A stretch of 64,000 bases of DNA, taken from assembly GCF_011046895.1 (NCBI RefSeq), contig NZ_CP049250.1, forward strand, positions 1,028,501-1,092,500, written 5' to 3'. Within the stretch, counting starts at the first letter, position 1, and each line of letters starts with the position of its first letter. The notes below the pieces were generated by a model. It saw only the letters and a list, made by a program, of their open reading frames with translations. It was not told the DNA's origin and searched no databases. The translations under genes were made by a program, and so were the position numbers. Shown in pieces: positions 27,101 to 36,802 of this stretch. This DNA is from Rhizobium rhizoryzae. GTDB lineage: Bacteria; Pseudomonadota; Alphaproteobacteria; Rhizobiales; Rhizobiaceae.

Positions 27101-28932
27101 TGTTCGGCAACGGCATGCTGCTGTCGCGGCAGATCAGGTTGATAGCCGCTTTCGACCACCGCGACATCGTGATTGATCCGAACCCGGATATTGAAAAGAC
27201 CTTCAAGGAGCGCGAGCGCATGTTCGCCCTGCCACGGTCGAGCTGGCAGGATTTCGATCAGTCCGTGCTGTCTGAGGGCGCGATGATCATCTCGCGCTCC
27301 GAGAAATCGGTGAAGCTGACGCCACAGGCCAAGGCTGCCATCCATATCGACAAGGACGTGGCCACACCCTTCGAGATCATGACGGCGATCCTGAAGAGCC
27401 CTGTCGATCTTCTGTGGTTCGGCGGTATCGGCACCTACATCAAGGCCCCCTCTGAAACCGATGCGGAAGTGGGTGATCGCGCCAACGATCCGATCCGCGT
27501 CACGGCGGGAGAAGTTCGCGCCAAGGTGATCGGCGAGGGGGCAAACCTCGGCGTGACCCAGAAGGGCCGCATTGCCTATTCGCTGAACGGTGGACGTTGC
27601 AACTCGGATGCCATCGACAACTCTGCTGGTGTAAATTCCTCTGACGTTGAGGTGAATATCAAGATTGCTCTCAGCCCTGCCATGCAGGACGGTCGCCTGC
27701 CGCGTGACAAGCGCGACAAGCTGCTGGCTTCCATGACGGAGGATGTGGGTCATCTGGTTCTGCGCAATAACTATCTGCAGTCTCTGGCGATTTCGCTGAC
27801 GGCACGCCGTGGTGTGCGAAACCGTGAGGAACTTGCACGATTGATGTCTGCGCTCGAAAGCCGTGGCGAGTTGAACCGCAAGGTGGAAATGCTGCCGGAT
27901 GATGCCGAACTTGCCGATCGCTATGCGAGCGGCAAGCCGCTGACGCGGCCGGAAGTCGGCGTTCTGTTGTCTTACTCCAAGATCGTGTTGTTTGATGCGA
28001 TCGTGGCGAGCCAGCTGCCGGATGATCCTTACTTCGGTTCGGTGCTCACCGGTTATTTCCCCAAGCAGATGCAGAAGACATTTGCCGAGGATATTTCCAA
28101 TCACAGGCTGAGCCGCGAGATCATCGCGACCATTCTTGCCAACGAGGTCATCAACCGCGGCGGTCCCGGCTTCGCGCAGATGATGAGCGATATCAGCGGC
28201 CGTGGTCTGGTGGATGCCGTGAAGGCGTCATTCATCGCCCGCGATGCATTCGACCTGCCCAAGCTTTGGGCGGCGGTTGATGCTCTGGATACCAAGCTGG
28301 ATGGCGAAGTTCAGAACGATCTCTATGAGCGTATCGGCGAGATCTTCATGGGCGCAACCATCTTCATCCTGCAGACGGGCATGACCACCTTGCCTGTGGC
28401 GGAGGCCGTCCAGAATATTCGCGGTGGCTTGAAGAGCCTGCGCTCCGCGATTGCCAAGACGGCAATCGAGGCCACAGATTGGCCCGAGGGTGTACCCGCA
28501 GACTTGGCGACCGAGCTGGATCTTCTTCCCAATCTCGTTCTTGTGCCGGAAATCATGCTGATCTCCGATCGCAGTGGCGCGCCACTCGCTCGGGCGACCG
28601 AAGTGTACTTCAGTGTCACCGACACGTTCCGCGTCAACCGATTCCTCGATGCGGGCGAGCGTTTCAGCCCGGCGGATCACTACGAGAACCTTGCTTTGGT
28701 GCGCAGCCTTCAACAGATCGCAACAGCGCGACGCGATATCGTATCCGCTGCTCTCGCTGGCTATGGAAGCGAGAAGCGTCCTTTGGAGGCTTGGCTGGCG
28801 AGTGACCGCATTCGCTTGAACCGCATCAGCAGCGAGTTGCTGGCGCTGAGCGAAGGGGGTGAGACGTCGCTGGCGAAGATGATGGTCGCAGCGAGCCTGT
28901 TTACCGATCTTGCCCAATCGCAGGTTCGGTGA
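24178..28932 (+). CDS. gdhZ: NAD-specific glutamate dehydrogenase, large (about 180 kDa) type
   Basis: A 1584-residue enzyme of the L-GDH family that oxidises glutamate to 2-oxoglutarate and ammonia, feeding amino acid carbon to the TCA cycle. The long N-terminal half carries ACT-like regulatory segments. The catalytic core is at about residues 770-1250: RFGKVARGGLRWSDRGEDYR, VIVPVGAKGGFFPKKL and GADxLR-like and GGSAGYDHKKMGITARGAWE stretches, then GDMSGDVFGNGMLLS for dinucleotide binding. Length matches the alphaproteobacterial (Caulobacter gdhZ) and Pseudomonas gdhB enzymes. ATG preceded by GGGAGGAAATC. Two long antisense ORFs inside are shadows. Confidence 0.96.
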   Translation: MAVRQNPKREKQIELAQTVLTDHSGVLLDPAILFGRASNDDIAAYTPEMLAAAALHASEELKAWKGDAARITVSSSDDVQPNGQRISILTIIDRDMPFLFDSVMGEVTSTHRDITLAVHPILDFEPGSSPKLYSHERSQANARHVSFIQIHLALLSDEQAHSLIERLRQVLDRVHSAISDWKPMLDLLDAAMSELPDNVARGRKMQRGEVLDFLSWLRDGNFIFLGMREYIYSGDGESATVERGKGRGLGILSDPDVLVLRQGKDKVTTTPEILQFLQGPDYLIVTKANVKSVVHRRAYMDYVGVKRFDAEGKVTGELRIVGLFTATAYTHSVIDIPLLREKVAKVEDHFGFDPLSHSGRMLKNTLESYPRDDLFQIDPDLLARYCEQIMELAERPRVRALARIDHFDRFVSILVYVPRENYDSVVREKIGHYLAEVFQGHVSAYYPAFPEGGTARVHFIIGRRDGKTPRVAQSKLEDAIRDISTPWEEQFVALAGSKVPQLETTYAFQEAFTPAETVEDLDDILACGQGETIRIALYERKLVEEGRKVLSLKIFHAEGHLALSRRVPLLENLGFQVVSERTFDLFLKADGKRIVVHDMELELTEQRSIDMVKEAPLVEEAFLAAFSGAVDNDSFNRLVLLTGLSVRETNVLRAFARYLRQTGIVYSQAHIADTLARYPQISRRLFELFRDGFDPSIGDKQRERKLADHHAALEGALTAVPNLDDDRTLRRYVNLIDSTLRTNYFQKDADGKSKAILAFKLDPSRLEGLPQPLPFREIFVYGTEVEGVHLRFGKVARGGLRWSDRGEDYRTEVLGLVKAQQVKNAVIVPVGAKGGFFPKKLPSPAQRDLFFNAGRDAYKTFIRTMLSITDNIVGGDIIGPADTLRLDGDDPYFVVAADKGTATFSDTANGLAQEAGFWLDDAFASGGSAGYDHKKMGITARGAWEAVKRHFREMNIDIQSTPFTVAGVGDMSGDVFGNGMLLSRQIRLIAAFDHRDIVIDPNPDIEKTFKERERMFALPRSSWQDFDQSVLSEGAMIISRSEKSVKLTPQAKAAIHIDKDVATPFEIMTAILKSPVDLLWFGGIGTYIKAPSETDAEVGDRANDPIRVTAGEVRAKVIGEGANLGVTQKGRIAYSLNGGRCNSDAIDNSAGVNSSDVEVNIKIALSPAMQDGRLPRDKRDKLLASMTEDVGHLVLRNNYLQSLAISLTARRGVRNREELARLMSALESRGELNRKVEMLPDDAELADRYASGKPLTRPEVGVLLSYSKIVLFDAIVASQLPDDPYFGSVLTGYFPKQMQKTFAEDISNHRLSREIIATILANEVINRGGPGFAQMMSDISGRGLVDAVKASFIARDAFDLPKLWAAVDALDTKLDGEVQNDLYERIGEIFMGATIFILQTGMTTLPVAEAVQNIRGGLKSLRSAIAKTAIEATDWPEGVPADLATELDLLPNLVLVPEIMLISDRSGAPLARATEVYFSVTDTFRVNRFLDAGERFSPADHYENLALVRSLQQIATARRDIVSAALAGYGSEKRPLEAWLASDRIRLNRISSELLALSEGGETSLAKMMVAASLFTDLAQSQVR

Positions 28933-28948
28933 TCCTATAGGATCTTCA

Positions 28949-28981
28949 GGTCCGGCTTCGGTTTATCGCCGTGGCCGGACC
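28949..28981 (+). other. Hairpin downstream of gdhZ
   Basis: GGTCCGGC (28949-28956) and GCCGGACC (28974-28981) form a perfect 8-bp stem with a 17-base loop. No T-run follows, so it is not a standard terminator; it could protect the 3' end of the message. Confidence 0.5.
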
Positions 28982-29031
28982 AAAGGGCGGCTCTCCTGCG
29001 TCGCTGACAATGACTGCTTGGAGATAGACGC

Positions 29032-30417
29032 GTGAGCACTTTGCAAACCGGGATGGAGACGCGTGCCTCTTCCCGCGGAATCTGGGGCTGGATGCTGTTC
29101 GACTGGGCAGCCCAGCCATTCTTTACTGTTGTCACGACCTTTGTCTTCGGCCCCTATTTCGTTGCCCGACTGACTGAAGATCCGGTCTCGGCACAGGCCA
29201 TGTGGAGCAACATGGCAACGGTGTCCTCGATCATCATCGCTGTTCTGTCGCCGGTTCTGGGTTCGATCGCGGATCAATCGGGTGCACGCAAGCCGTGGAT
29301 CCTGTTTTTTGCCTTGATCAAGATTGCATCGCTTTCGATGCTCTGGTTTGCGGCACCGGGGTCGTCGCTTCTATGGCCTGTCACCTTCATGATCCTGGCG
29401 TCGATCGCAGCGGAATTTTCCATCGTCTTTAATGATTCCATGATGCCGCGGCTGGTACCGGAGCGGGAGGTTGGCCGCATCTCCAATACGGCATGGGGGC
29501 TCGGCTATCTCGGCGGCATGATCGTCCTGATCCTTGTTGTGGGTTTCCTTGCGGGCGACCCAAAGACAGGCAAGACACTCCTCGGTCTCTCGCCTCTCTT
29601 TGGTCTCGACCCGGTTCAGGGTGAAGATGCGCGCGTAACAGGGCCACTTGCAGCACTCTGGTATCTGATTTTCGTCCTGCCGATGTTCCTTTTCACGCCG
29701 GATGCCGCACGCGGCCTTCCCATGCGCCAGGCCGTGCGGGCGGGTGTCGCGCAACTGAAAAGCACCGTGGCTGAACTGGTCACCCACCGTCGGATGACCC
29801 TACGCTTCCTCATTGCCCGCATGCTCTATCAGGATGGGGTGAACGGTGTGCTGATCCTGGGCGGTGCCTTTGCGGCTGGCATGTTTGGCTGGGCAACGCT
29901 GGAAATCGGGCTCTTCGGGATACTGATCAATGTTGTGGCCATTTTCAGTTGTCTGATCGCCGGACGCCTGGATCGCATCATGGGTTCGAAGCGCGTGGTG
30001 ATCGGGAGCCTCATCCTCCTGATCATTGCCACGACCGGCATTGTCTCGACCGGGGTCAATTATACGATCTTCGGTCTTGTCTCGCTGCCTGCGGTTGATG
30101 GCGGAGGCCCCTTCGCCACCTCGGCGGAAAAAGCCTATCTGATTTTCGGAGCACTGATCGGTGCCGCATTCGGACCTGTTCAAGCGTCTTCACGCTCTTA
30201 TCTGGCCCGGAGCATTTCTGTAGACGAGGCGGGACGTTATTTCGGAATCTATGCGCTTTCCGGTCGCGCCACCAGCTTCCTGGCAACGCTGTCGTTTTCC
30301 ATCGTCACCTATGCAACAGGGTCTGCCCGCCTCGGCATGGCTACGCTGATCGTTTTTCTCGGAGCCGGATTTCTACTGCTTCTTGCAACACGCTATCCCG
30401 CCAAATCGCCTGATTGA
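29032..30417 (+). CDS. MFS transporter, UMF1 (Atg22-like) family
   Basis: A 461-residue integral membrane protein with about 12 helices of the UMF1 family: the opening GIWGWMLFDWAAQPFFTVVT is diagnostic, and LNP-like ADQSGARKPWILFF forms the loop between helices 2 and 3. Vacuole-effluxer-like name aside, bacterial substrates are unknown. Starts with GTG at 29032 after TTGGAG; an ATG seven codons later is the alternative. Probably expressed on its own, 99 bp after gdhZ. Confidence 0.88.
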   Translation: MSTLQTGMETRASSRGIWGWMLFDWAAQPFFTVVTTFVFGPYFVARLTEDPVSAQAMWSNMATVSSIIIAVLSPVLGSIADQSGARKPWILFFALIKIASLSMLWFAAPGSSLLWPVTFMILASIAAEFSIVFNDSMMPRLVPEREVGRISNTAWGLGYLGGMIVLILVVGFLAGDPKTGKTLLGLSPLFGLDPVQGEDARVTGPLAALWYLIFVLPMFLFTPDAARGLPMRQAVRAGVAQLKSTVAELVTHRRMTLRFLIARMLYQDGVNGVLILGGAFAAGMFGWATLEIGLFGILINVVAIFSCLIAGRLDRIMGSKRVVIGSLILLIIATTGIVSTGVNYTIFGLVSLPAVDGGGPFATSAEKAYLIFGALIGAAFGPVQASSRSYLARSISVDEAGRYFGIYALSGRATSFLATLSFSIVTYATGSARLGMATLIVFLGAGFLLLLATRYPAKSPD

Positions 30418-30426
30418 CAGCAGTCA

Positions 30427-30466
30427 AAAGATCCCGCCGCTGATCTGTCGGCCGCGGGATCTTTAA
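30427..30466. terminator. Bidirectional terminator between the MFS gene and purH
   Basis: AAAGATCCCGC (30427-30437) and GCGGGATCTTT (30454-30464): an 11-bp perfect stem serving both convergent genes. Confidence 0.8.
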
Positions 30467-30472
30467 CCGATA

Positions 30473-32089
30473 TCAATGGCGGAAGTGACGCATGCCGGTA
30501 AAGACCATGGCAACACCATGCTCATTTGCGGCGGCAATGACTTCTTCATCCCGCATGGAGCCGCCCGGCTGGATGACGGCGGTTGCGCCTGCCGCAATCA
30601 TGGACAGAAGGCCATCGGCAAAGGGCAGGAACGCTTCCGACGCAACAGCAGAACCACGCGTCATAGGCTCAGCCCAGCCCATGGCCTTAGCGGCTTCTTC
30701 GGCCTTGAGACCGGCAATTCGGGCAGAGTCCACACGGCTCATCTGACCGGCACCGATGCCAGCCGTCTGACCGTTCTTCGCATAGACAACGGCGTTGGAC
30801 TTCACATGTTTGCCCACCTTGAAGGCGAACTTCATGTCGATCAGTTCCTGCTCCGTTGGCGCACGCTCGGTCACAACGCGCAGATCGAGGTCTTCCACCA
30901 TGCCGTTGTCACGGGTCTGTACCAGAAGACCACCCGAAACAGTCTTGGCGGTCAGGCCGCGCGAGCGCGGATCCGGCAAACCACCCGCGGCCAGGAGGCG
31001 CAGATTGGGCTTGCGGGCGATGATGGCCTTGGCTTCATCCGTTACGTCCGGTGCGATGATGACTTCGGTGAACAGTTTGACGATCTCTTCTGCCGTCGCG
31101 GCATCGAGTGTCTGGTTCAGGGCAATGATACCGCCAAAAGCAGAGGTGCTGTCGCAGGCAAGTGCCCGCTTATAAGCCTCCATTAGCGAGCTGCCGATCG
31201 CGACACCACAGGGATTGGCGTGTTTGATGATTGCGCAGGCAGGACCGTTTTCAGAAGGGAACTCGGCAACAAGTTCGTAGGCTGCATCCGTATCGTTGAT
31301 GTTGTTGTAGGAAAGCTGCTTGCCCTGAATGAGCGAAGCGGTCGCAACACCTGGACGCTTGTCGCCTGTCAGGTAGAAGCCAGCTGACTGGTGCGGATTT
31401 TCGCCGTAGCGCATTTCCTGCGAGAGAACCCCGCCGAGTGTGCGGTAGCGCGGCATCTCGATGTCGAGGGCCTCGGCAAACCAGTTGGAAATCATCGTGT
31501 CGTAGGCGGCGGTGCGGGCATAGGCCTTGGCCGCCATTTTCTGGCGGAACGCATAGGCCGTCTGGCCTTCTTCCGTTGCAAGCGCCTGAATGAGTTGCGG
31601 ATAATCCTGCGGATCGACCACCACCGTTACATAGGCGTGGTTCTTGGCCGCTGCACGGATCATCGCCGGACCGCCAATATCGATGTTCTCGACTGTGGTT
31701 GGATAGTCGCCGCCTGCGGCGCGAACTTCCTCGAACGGGTAGAGGTTGATGACTGCTATGTCGATCGCGCCGATCTGGTGGTCATTCATAGCCTTGACGT
31801 GATCCGCATCGTCGCGAATGGCGAGAAGGCCGCCATGGACACCGGGATGCAGGGTCTTGACGCGACCATCCATGATTTCAGGAAAGCCGGTGACATCCGA
31901 CACGTCGGTGACGTCGAGACCGGCTGCGGCCAGCGTCTTGAAGGTGCCGCCGGTTGACAGAAGGCGTACTCCATGGCTGCTGAGGGCCTGTGCGAGCTGC
32001 ACGACGCCGGTCTTGTCCGAGACGGACAAGAGCGCTGTGCGGATCTTCACTTTGTCAGGGGCAGGGATCATTTTGGAAACAACGGCCAT
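30473..32089 (-). CDS. purH: Bifunctional AICAR formyltransferase / IMP cyclohydrolase
   Basis: A 538-residue protein catalysing the last two steps of IMP synthesis. The N-terminal MGS-like IMP cyclohydrolase domain ([47 protein letters not shown]) is joined to the AICAR transformylase domain with [14 protein letters not shown] and [12 protein letters not shown] (catalytic K-H). Length is standard. The other purine gene here, purC, is 31 kb away, so the pathway is dispersed. Confidence 0.97.
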   Translation of the reverse strand: MAVVSKMIPAPDKVKIRTALLSVSDKTGVVQLAQALSSHGVRLLSTGGTFKTLAAAGLDVTDVSDVTGFPEIMDGRVKTLHPGVHGGLLAIRDDADHVKAMNDHQIGAIDIAVINLYPFEEVRAAGGDYPTTVENIDIGGPAMIRAAAKNHAYVTVVVDPQDYPQLIQALATEEGQTAYAFRQKMAAKAYARTAAYDTMISNWFAEALDIEMPRYRTLGGVLSQEMRYGENPHQSAGFYLTGDKRPGVATASLIQGKQLSYNNINDTDAAYELVAEFPSENGPACAIIKHANPCGVAIGSSLMEAYKRALACDSTSAFGGIIALNQTLDAATAEEIVKLFTEVIIAPDVTDEAKAIIARKPNLRLLAAGGLPDPRSRGLTAKTVSGGLLVQTRDNGMVEDLDLRVVTERAPTEQELIDMKFAFKVGKHVKSNAVVYAKNGQTAGIGAGQMSRVDSARIAGLKAEEAAKAMGWAEPMTRGSAVASEAFLPFADGLLSMIAAGATAVIQPGGSMRDEEVIAAANEHGVAMVFTGMRHFRH

Positions 32090-32184
32090 CGGTCACTCCG
32101 TTCAGGTGGGACGCCCGTCAGCTGGCGCCTTTTTCATGCGCGCCGCCTAGCACAGCTTGACCTTCGAGGGAATGCGAATCAGTT

Positions 32185-33888
32185 CTACCCTTGTTTCTTT
32201 AGCATCCAACGAAGATCTGTCGTTTGAGGCAGGGTAAATTCGATCACCAGCTGCTGACTGGGACAGATGCCGGTCACGTCGGCAAAAAAGATGTCGTCTT
32301 CGATATCGACGCTCTGTCCGGGTGCCGAGAAAAGCCAGGTTTCACCATCCGCTCCCTCCAGCATGACCGTGTCTTCATGCAATTGCGTCAGGAGGATTGA
32401 CGGGTGAATATGGAAGCGGGCGGTTGCGGCAAGACTCTCGTCATGACGCTGTTCGATCTGATCTTCGGGACGGAAGAAATGATCGTGTCCCTTGATCTTG
32501 TTTCCCTTCGCCGCGAGCCCGATCTCGCGCCGGTGCACCCAGCCAAAGGGTCTTACATAGCCGTCATGGCTCGCCTTCAGCCAATCGTTGCCGTAAGAGT
32601 CCTCCCATCGTTCGGCAGTCACCTCTTCGATTCCGTCCAGAATGAGCGGTCCCAGCAAGTTCGACTGCAGGATTCGCGACGAGGAGGTTTCGCCAAGTGT
32701 GATCGTGGAATGCGCTGCGGTCGAACGCGCCATCAGCCGGTAGCTGCGGTTCGCGAAGCGTGGCATACCCGCATTGACGATGAACCGGCTTCTGCCAGCC
32801 GACATTTCAAACGACAGACACCCCGCATGCGCAGTCTGCGAGACATCGAGCCGATGAGCCTTGCCCGTATCGACGATTATGGTGGTTTCACCGGCGGCGA
32901 GCCTGTGAAAATGGCTATGAGGAAGCGCCTTGAATGGCTTGCCACCGGTTTCATCGTAACGCAGAGCCGCGAGAAGTTCGGCAGCCGGGGTGGCTGTCGC
33001 TCCATTGAAAAGCGCGAGATCTCCATCCTGATGGCGGAAAAAGCGTAACGCCGGATAAATGCGGTCGATCGTGGGGATCAGTTTGGTGGGAACATCCTGC
33101 CCCAGATTGATATAGGTTTGCCTCAGCGGCAAAAGATCAAGCAGGATTTCCAACGCGGTGCGGGGATTGCGGGAGATGTGGCCGCCGTCTGCCAAGACCT
33201 GTCTCTCCAGCTCGCGATCCAGCTTCTGACCATCCTTGAGCACCAGCTTGGCAGAAGATGGCATCGCAAGCGACATCATCGCGAGCGCGATGTGGATTCG
33301 CAGCTTCACCTCGCCTTCGCCCACGCAGGTGGAAATCTTGCGCAGATATCGCCTATGGAAGGCCAGGCTCTTCATGAAGCGGCGATAGAAGCTTGCTTCC
33401 GCGCCATTCAACACCACCGGCGAGTGTGACAGCCAGGCGATGACGCGCTCCGTCGTGACATGTGGCTCCCAAGCTATGCCGCTTGTATGGTGACCATGGA
33501 TTGCAAGCCAGGACGAAATGATGGCCCGTGTCTGGTTTCGCGCCTTGGCTGTTTTGAGCGCCCGCATATGCCGCATCCAGGAAAAGGCGTGCAGACGTTC
33601 TGCAAAGGCCTTGGACGGCAGATGTTGCAGAAAGGGTGAGTCGTTTTCGACTTCCAGCAAGCGTCCAGCCAGCGGAAACCGGCCAGCCAGGATCTCCTCC
33701 GCGATGAAGGGATCAACGGCGCGTAAATCAGTTGGAGCAACGATCAAACGCTCTGGAACTCCCTGCGACGCTCGACCGATAGACATGCAAAGGCTCGCCA
33801 TGCGACGACCAAGGCGTCGTCGGGCCTCCATCAGTGCCAGAGATAATCGTGTACGGCGCTCGGCCAACTGCATCATGAATACCGACAT
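32185..33888 (-). CDS. Heparinase II/III family protein
   Basis: A 567-residue protein with an N-terminal alpha/alpha-toroid part and a C-terminal heparinase II/III beta domain from about residue 320 (FNGATATPAAELLAALRYD, SYRLMARSTAAHSTITLGET). Heparinase-family enzymes are polysaccharide lyases, but many alphaproteobacterial members have no known substrate. No signal peptide is obvious. ATG 33888 is chosen; a TTG at 34011 extends the frame by 41 residues and neither has a clear ribosome binding site. It follows rsmB with about 190 bp between them and may share its operon. Confidence 0.85.
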   Translation of the reverse strand: MSVFMMQLAERRTRLSLALMEARRRLGRRMASLCMSIGRASQGVPERLIVAPTDLRAVDPFIAEEILAGRFPLAGRLLEVENDSPFLQHLPSKAFAERLHAFSWMRHMRALKTAKARNQTRAIISSWLAIHGHHTSGIAWEPHVTTERVIAWLSHSPVVLNGAEASFYRRFMKSLAFHRRYLRKISTCVGEGEVKLRIHIALAMMSLAMPSSAKLVLKDGQKLDRELERQVLADGGHISRNPRTALEILLDLLPLRQTYINLGQDVPTKLIPTIDRIYPALRFFRHQDGDLALFNGATATPAAELLAALRYDETGGKPFKALPHSHFHRLAAGETTIIVDTGKAHRLDVSQTAHAGCLSFEMSAGRSRFIVNAGMPRFANRSYRLMARSTAAHSTITLGETSSSRILQSNLLGPLILDGIEEVTAERWEDSYGNDWLKASHDGYVRPFGWVHRREIGLAAKGNKIKGHDHFFRPEDQIEQRHDESLAATARFHIHPSILLTQLHEDTVMLEGADGETWLFSAPGQSVDIEDDIFFADVTGICPSQQLVIEFTLPQTTDLRWMLKKQG

Positions 33889-34080
33889 GCGTGAGAGAGG
33901 GCGTGCCAAGCGACACGAACGGATCGCCCGAAACGCTCCAATAAATTGTTTCAGGTGTTTCCAGACACCCAAGCGATGATTGCCGTTTGAGCTGGGATCG
34001 CCCGGCGCCAATCGCTCTCGCAGGAGTATGGCGGACTACACCTTGGCAGCCGAGTCTGGCGCGTTATGGTGAAGAAACTC

Positions 34081-35487
34081 TTACCGACGCCGCAGGATGC
34101 ACGCAAAGAAGCCATCCATGCCGCCCGCATAGCCATTTTCTGCCTTAAGCATTGCGGGCGAGGTGCGGAACTCGCCAGAATTATTGATGGCATCTTCCAG
34201 GCCGGGCCAATCCGCCTTCGGAACAGGCACCCGCTCTATGGTATCCGTTTCGGCCAAGAGATCACGAACGACGTTCTCGCCTTCGAGGGGATCGAGAGAA
34301 CAGTTGGAGAAGACAATCAGGCCGCCGGGTTTGACCAGCGTGATGGCGTGCCGCAACATCTTGGCCTGCAGGGCTGCAAGCTTCTCGATGTCTGAAACAC
34401 CCTTGGTCCAGAGGACGTCAGGGTGTCGGCGGGTGGTCCCGGTCGAGGAGCAGGGTGCGTCAAGCAGAACGCCATCGAGCAATTCATCTGGTTTGAATGC
34501 AAACAGGTCTGTGTGAACGACCTCGGCGTCCAGTTTGAGCCTTGCAAAGTTTTCCGCCAAACGCTTGGCGCGATTTGCCGATTGCTCGACGGCGGTCACC
34601 TTTGCGCCGCGGACGACAAGCTGAGCCGTCTTTCCGCCTGGAGCTGCGCAGAGATCGGCAATACGCTTGCCCTGAACATTGCCAAACAGCTGTGCGGGTA
34701 TGCTGGCCGCGGCGTCTTGAACCCACCACTCCCCATCTGCGAAGCCGGGCAGTGACGGAATGGCGCCGTCGAATGCAGCAAGACGAACTGTCCCGGTCGG
34801 CAAAAGACGACCGTTCAGCCGCTTTGCCCAATCTTCCGGATTGCTCTTCACCGTCAGATCGATAGGTGCTGGCGTGAGTTGGGATTCGGCGATTTCTTTT
34901 GCGGTTTCGGGCCCATAGGCTGCAGCAAGCCGTTTCAGGAACCATGCCGGCATCGGGGGGATGTCGCGCCCGTCTTCGAGGATCGCATCTCGCTCTCGCA
35001 CCATGCGCCGAAGAAGCGCGTTGACCAGCTTCGCGAAGCGACGATTGCGAGGGTCGCGATTGGCCTGCTCAACGGCAAGATCCACCGCTGCGTGGGATGG
35101 AACATCCAGATACAGGATCTGTGCCGCTGCGGTCGTCAGCACATGCTGGAGCGCCCGGGCCCCCTCGGGCAGCGACTTGTCAAGCATTGCGGCCAAGGCG
35201 GCTTCAATTCGCGGCAGGTGGCGCAGAGTGGCGTTCAGGATCGCCCGGCAAAGGGCGCGGTCTGCGTCACTGAGTGCCCGATAGACGGGATTGCCATGAC
35301 CGGCGTCCAGCATCCCGTCCAGAGGTGTGCGTTTGTCGATGACAGCAGCAAGAATCTTGGAGGCAGCGACCCGAACGTCCAGACCCGGCTTTGCGTCCTG
35401 GGTCGCGGGAGATGGTCTTGATGGGCGAACCGCCGAACGGCCTTGAGGCTTGTTTTTCTTGTTCTGCGTGTTTTCGTTCAAGACCAA
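34081..35487 (-). CDS. rsmB: 16S rRNA m5C967 methyltransferase (RsmB/NOP family)
   Basis: A 468-residue enzyme with a NusB-like RNA-binding domain (about 40-165, [20 protein letters not shown]) and a SAM methyltransferase domain: [15 protein letters not shown] (SAM site near 272), [20 protein letters not shown] (motif IV Cys) and [17 protein letters not shown] (catalytic Cys, motif VI). It starts with a TTG: either 35487, or 35481 which overlaps the htpX stop as TTGA and has AAGG at a better distance (9 bp). About 40 disordered N-terminal residues precede the NusB part. Co-transcribed with htpX. Confidence 0.92.
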   Translation of the reverse strand: MVLNENTQNKKNKPQGRSAVRPSRPSPATQDAKPGLDVRVAASKILAAVIDKRTPLDGMLDAGHGNPVYRALSDADRALCRAILNATLRHLPRIEAALAAMLDKSLPEGARALQHVLTTAAAQILYLDVPSHAAVDLAVEQANRDPRNRRFAKLVNALLRRMVRERDAILEDGRDIPPMPAWFLKRLAAAYGPETAKEIAESQLTPAPIDLTVKSNPEDWAKRLNGRLLPTGTVRLAAFDGAIPSLPGFADGEWWVQDAAASIPAQLFGNVQGKRIADLCAAPGGKTAQLVVRGAKVTAVEQSANRAKRLAENFARLKLDAEVVHTDLFAFKPDELLDGVLLDAPCSSTGTTRRHPDVLWTKGVSDIEKLAALQAKMLRHAITLVKPGGLIVFSNCSLDPLEGENVVRDLLAETDTIERVPVPKADWPGLEDAINNSGEFRTSPAMLKAENGYAGGMDGFFACILRRR

Positions 35488-36440
35488 GGACCTTTGCGCG
35501 GTTCGTCATTGCCCCGCGCGGAACCAGTGTTGGGCACCGAGCGGGTTGTCCGGCTCGGTCTAGCAGCCGCGAAGGTTTGCGTCGAGGGAGACGAGCGGAA
35601 TTCGGCTGCCATGGACTGCAGAGCGGCAATGCGATTTTCCGTGTTCGGATGTGTTGAAAACAGGTTGTCCATGCGCTCGCCCGAGAGAGGGTTGATGATG
35701 AACATATGGGCCGTTGCCGGGTTTCGCTCGGCATCTGCGTTGTGAATGACCTGCGCAGCGCCAGCAATCTTTGCAAGGGCGGATGCCAGCCATAGCGGGT
35801 TACCACAGATTTCCGCGCCTCGGCGATCGGCAGAATATTCACGCGTGCGGCTGATTGCCATCTGTACAAGCATTGCCGCAAAGGGCGCGACGATCATCGC
35901 GACCAGAACGCCGATGAAACCGAGTGGATTATTGTTCTCGCGATTGCCGCCAAGAAAGAAGGCGAAATTCCCGAGCATGGAAATGGCGCCGGCCAGTGTG
36001 GCCGTCACCGTCATGGTCAAGGTGTCCCGGTTCTGAACGTGTGCCAGTTCATGAGCCATCACACCGGCGACTTCTTCCGGAGTCAGTTGCTGAAGAAGAC
36101 CTGTCGAGGCGGCGACCGCTGCATTCTGCGGATTGCGTCCGGTGGCAAACGCATTCGGCTGGGGGCTTTCGTAAATGTAGACCTTGGGCATGGGCAGGCC
36201 CGCATTGGCCGAGAGATCACGGATCATGCGGAAGAATTCCGGCGCGTTGCTTTCGTCGACCTGCTGTGCCCGATAGGCGGACAGAACCATCCTGTCCGAG
36301 TTCCAATAGGAAAACAGGTTCATCCCGGCTGCGATGAGGAAGGCGATCATCATCCCGCCCCGGCCACCAATCAGAAAGCCGACCCCCATGAACAGGGCTG
36401 TCATGAACGCCAATAGCATGGCTGTGCGCATCGTATTCAT
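35478..36440 (-). CDS. htpX: Membrane zinc protease HtpX
   Basis: A 320-residue inner membrane M48 protease that degrades damaged membrane proteins with FtsH. It has two N-terminal helices (residues 4-45), the zinc motif [13 protein letters not shown] (HEXXH) near residue 128, two more helices and the third ligand in [12 protein letters not shown]. The ATG 36440 (MNTMRTAML) is used; the frame upstream to 36464 is not conserved. A 40-residue C-terminal tail beyond the protease domain is rich in Ser, Arg and Thr. Its stop overlaps rsmB. Confidence 0.93.
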   Translation of the reverse strand: MNTMRTAMLLAFMTALFMGVGFLIGGRGGMMIAFLIAAGMNLFSYWNSDRMVLSAYRAQQVDESNAPEFFRMIRDLSANAGLPMPKVYIYESPQPNAFATGRNPQNAAVAASTGLLQQLTPEEVAGVMAHELAHVQNRDTLTMTVTATLAGAISMLGNFAFFLGGNRENNNPLGFIGVLVAMIVAPFAAMLVQMAISRTREYSADRRGAEICGNPLWLASALAKIAGAAQVIHNADAERNPATAHMFIINPLSGERMDNLFSTHPNTENRIAALQSMAAEFRSSPSTQTFAAARPSRTTRSVPNTGSARGNDEPRKGPWS

Positions 36441-36563
36441 AGTCGTGACCTTCCAGACGTCCAAAATGGCCTTTAAACTGCGGCAGAACAGGCATAAATG
36501 ATGTGGTGAACTGAACCTTCATTTCAACTGGTTTGATCTTTGACCATCTGAAACAAGGACGTG

Positions 36564-36797
36564 ATGGCCATGCCTGCACCCGACAACGACAATGAAATTT
36601 CAACTTCAGCCGACGCGTCAGTCTCGGAGCGCCCGAAGACCCTGTCGCCTGCAGCTCAACGTGCATTGCGCGAAGCGGAGGAGCGCCGAAAGAGTGAGAT
36701 GCAGTTCGATCTGCCTGTCGAGCATGGCGGTCGCGGAGGTGCGGACCCGGCGCGGTTCGGCGATTGGGAAATCAACGGACGCGCTATCGATTTCTGA
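36564..36797 (+). CDS. Succinate dehydrogenase assembly factor 4-like (DUF1674)
   Basis: A 77-residue protein ending in the DUF1674/SdhAF4 motif: HGGRGGADPARFGDWEINGR followed by AIDF. In mitochondria SdhAF4 protects the flavinated succinate dehydrogenase subunit during assembly; the bacterial role is presumed alike. The N-terminal half is low-complexity and charged. The start may be GTG 36561, ATG 36564 or ATG 36570 (AAGGA at 36555-36559 best fits 36570). No sdh gene is nearby; divergent from htpX. Confidence 0.82.
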   Translation: MAMPAPDNDNEISTSADASVSERPKTLSPAAQRALREAEERRKSEMQFDLPVEHGGRGGADPARFGDWEINGRAIDF

Positions 36798-36802
36798 GTG
36801 CT

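Noticed and set aside
26473..28104. 543-codon minus-strand ORF inside gdhZ
   Set aside because: Shadow of the conserved glutamate dehydrogenase core; the translation is low-complexity (His/Arg rich) and has no start context.
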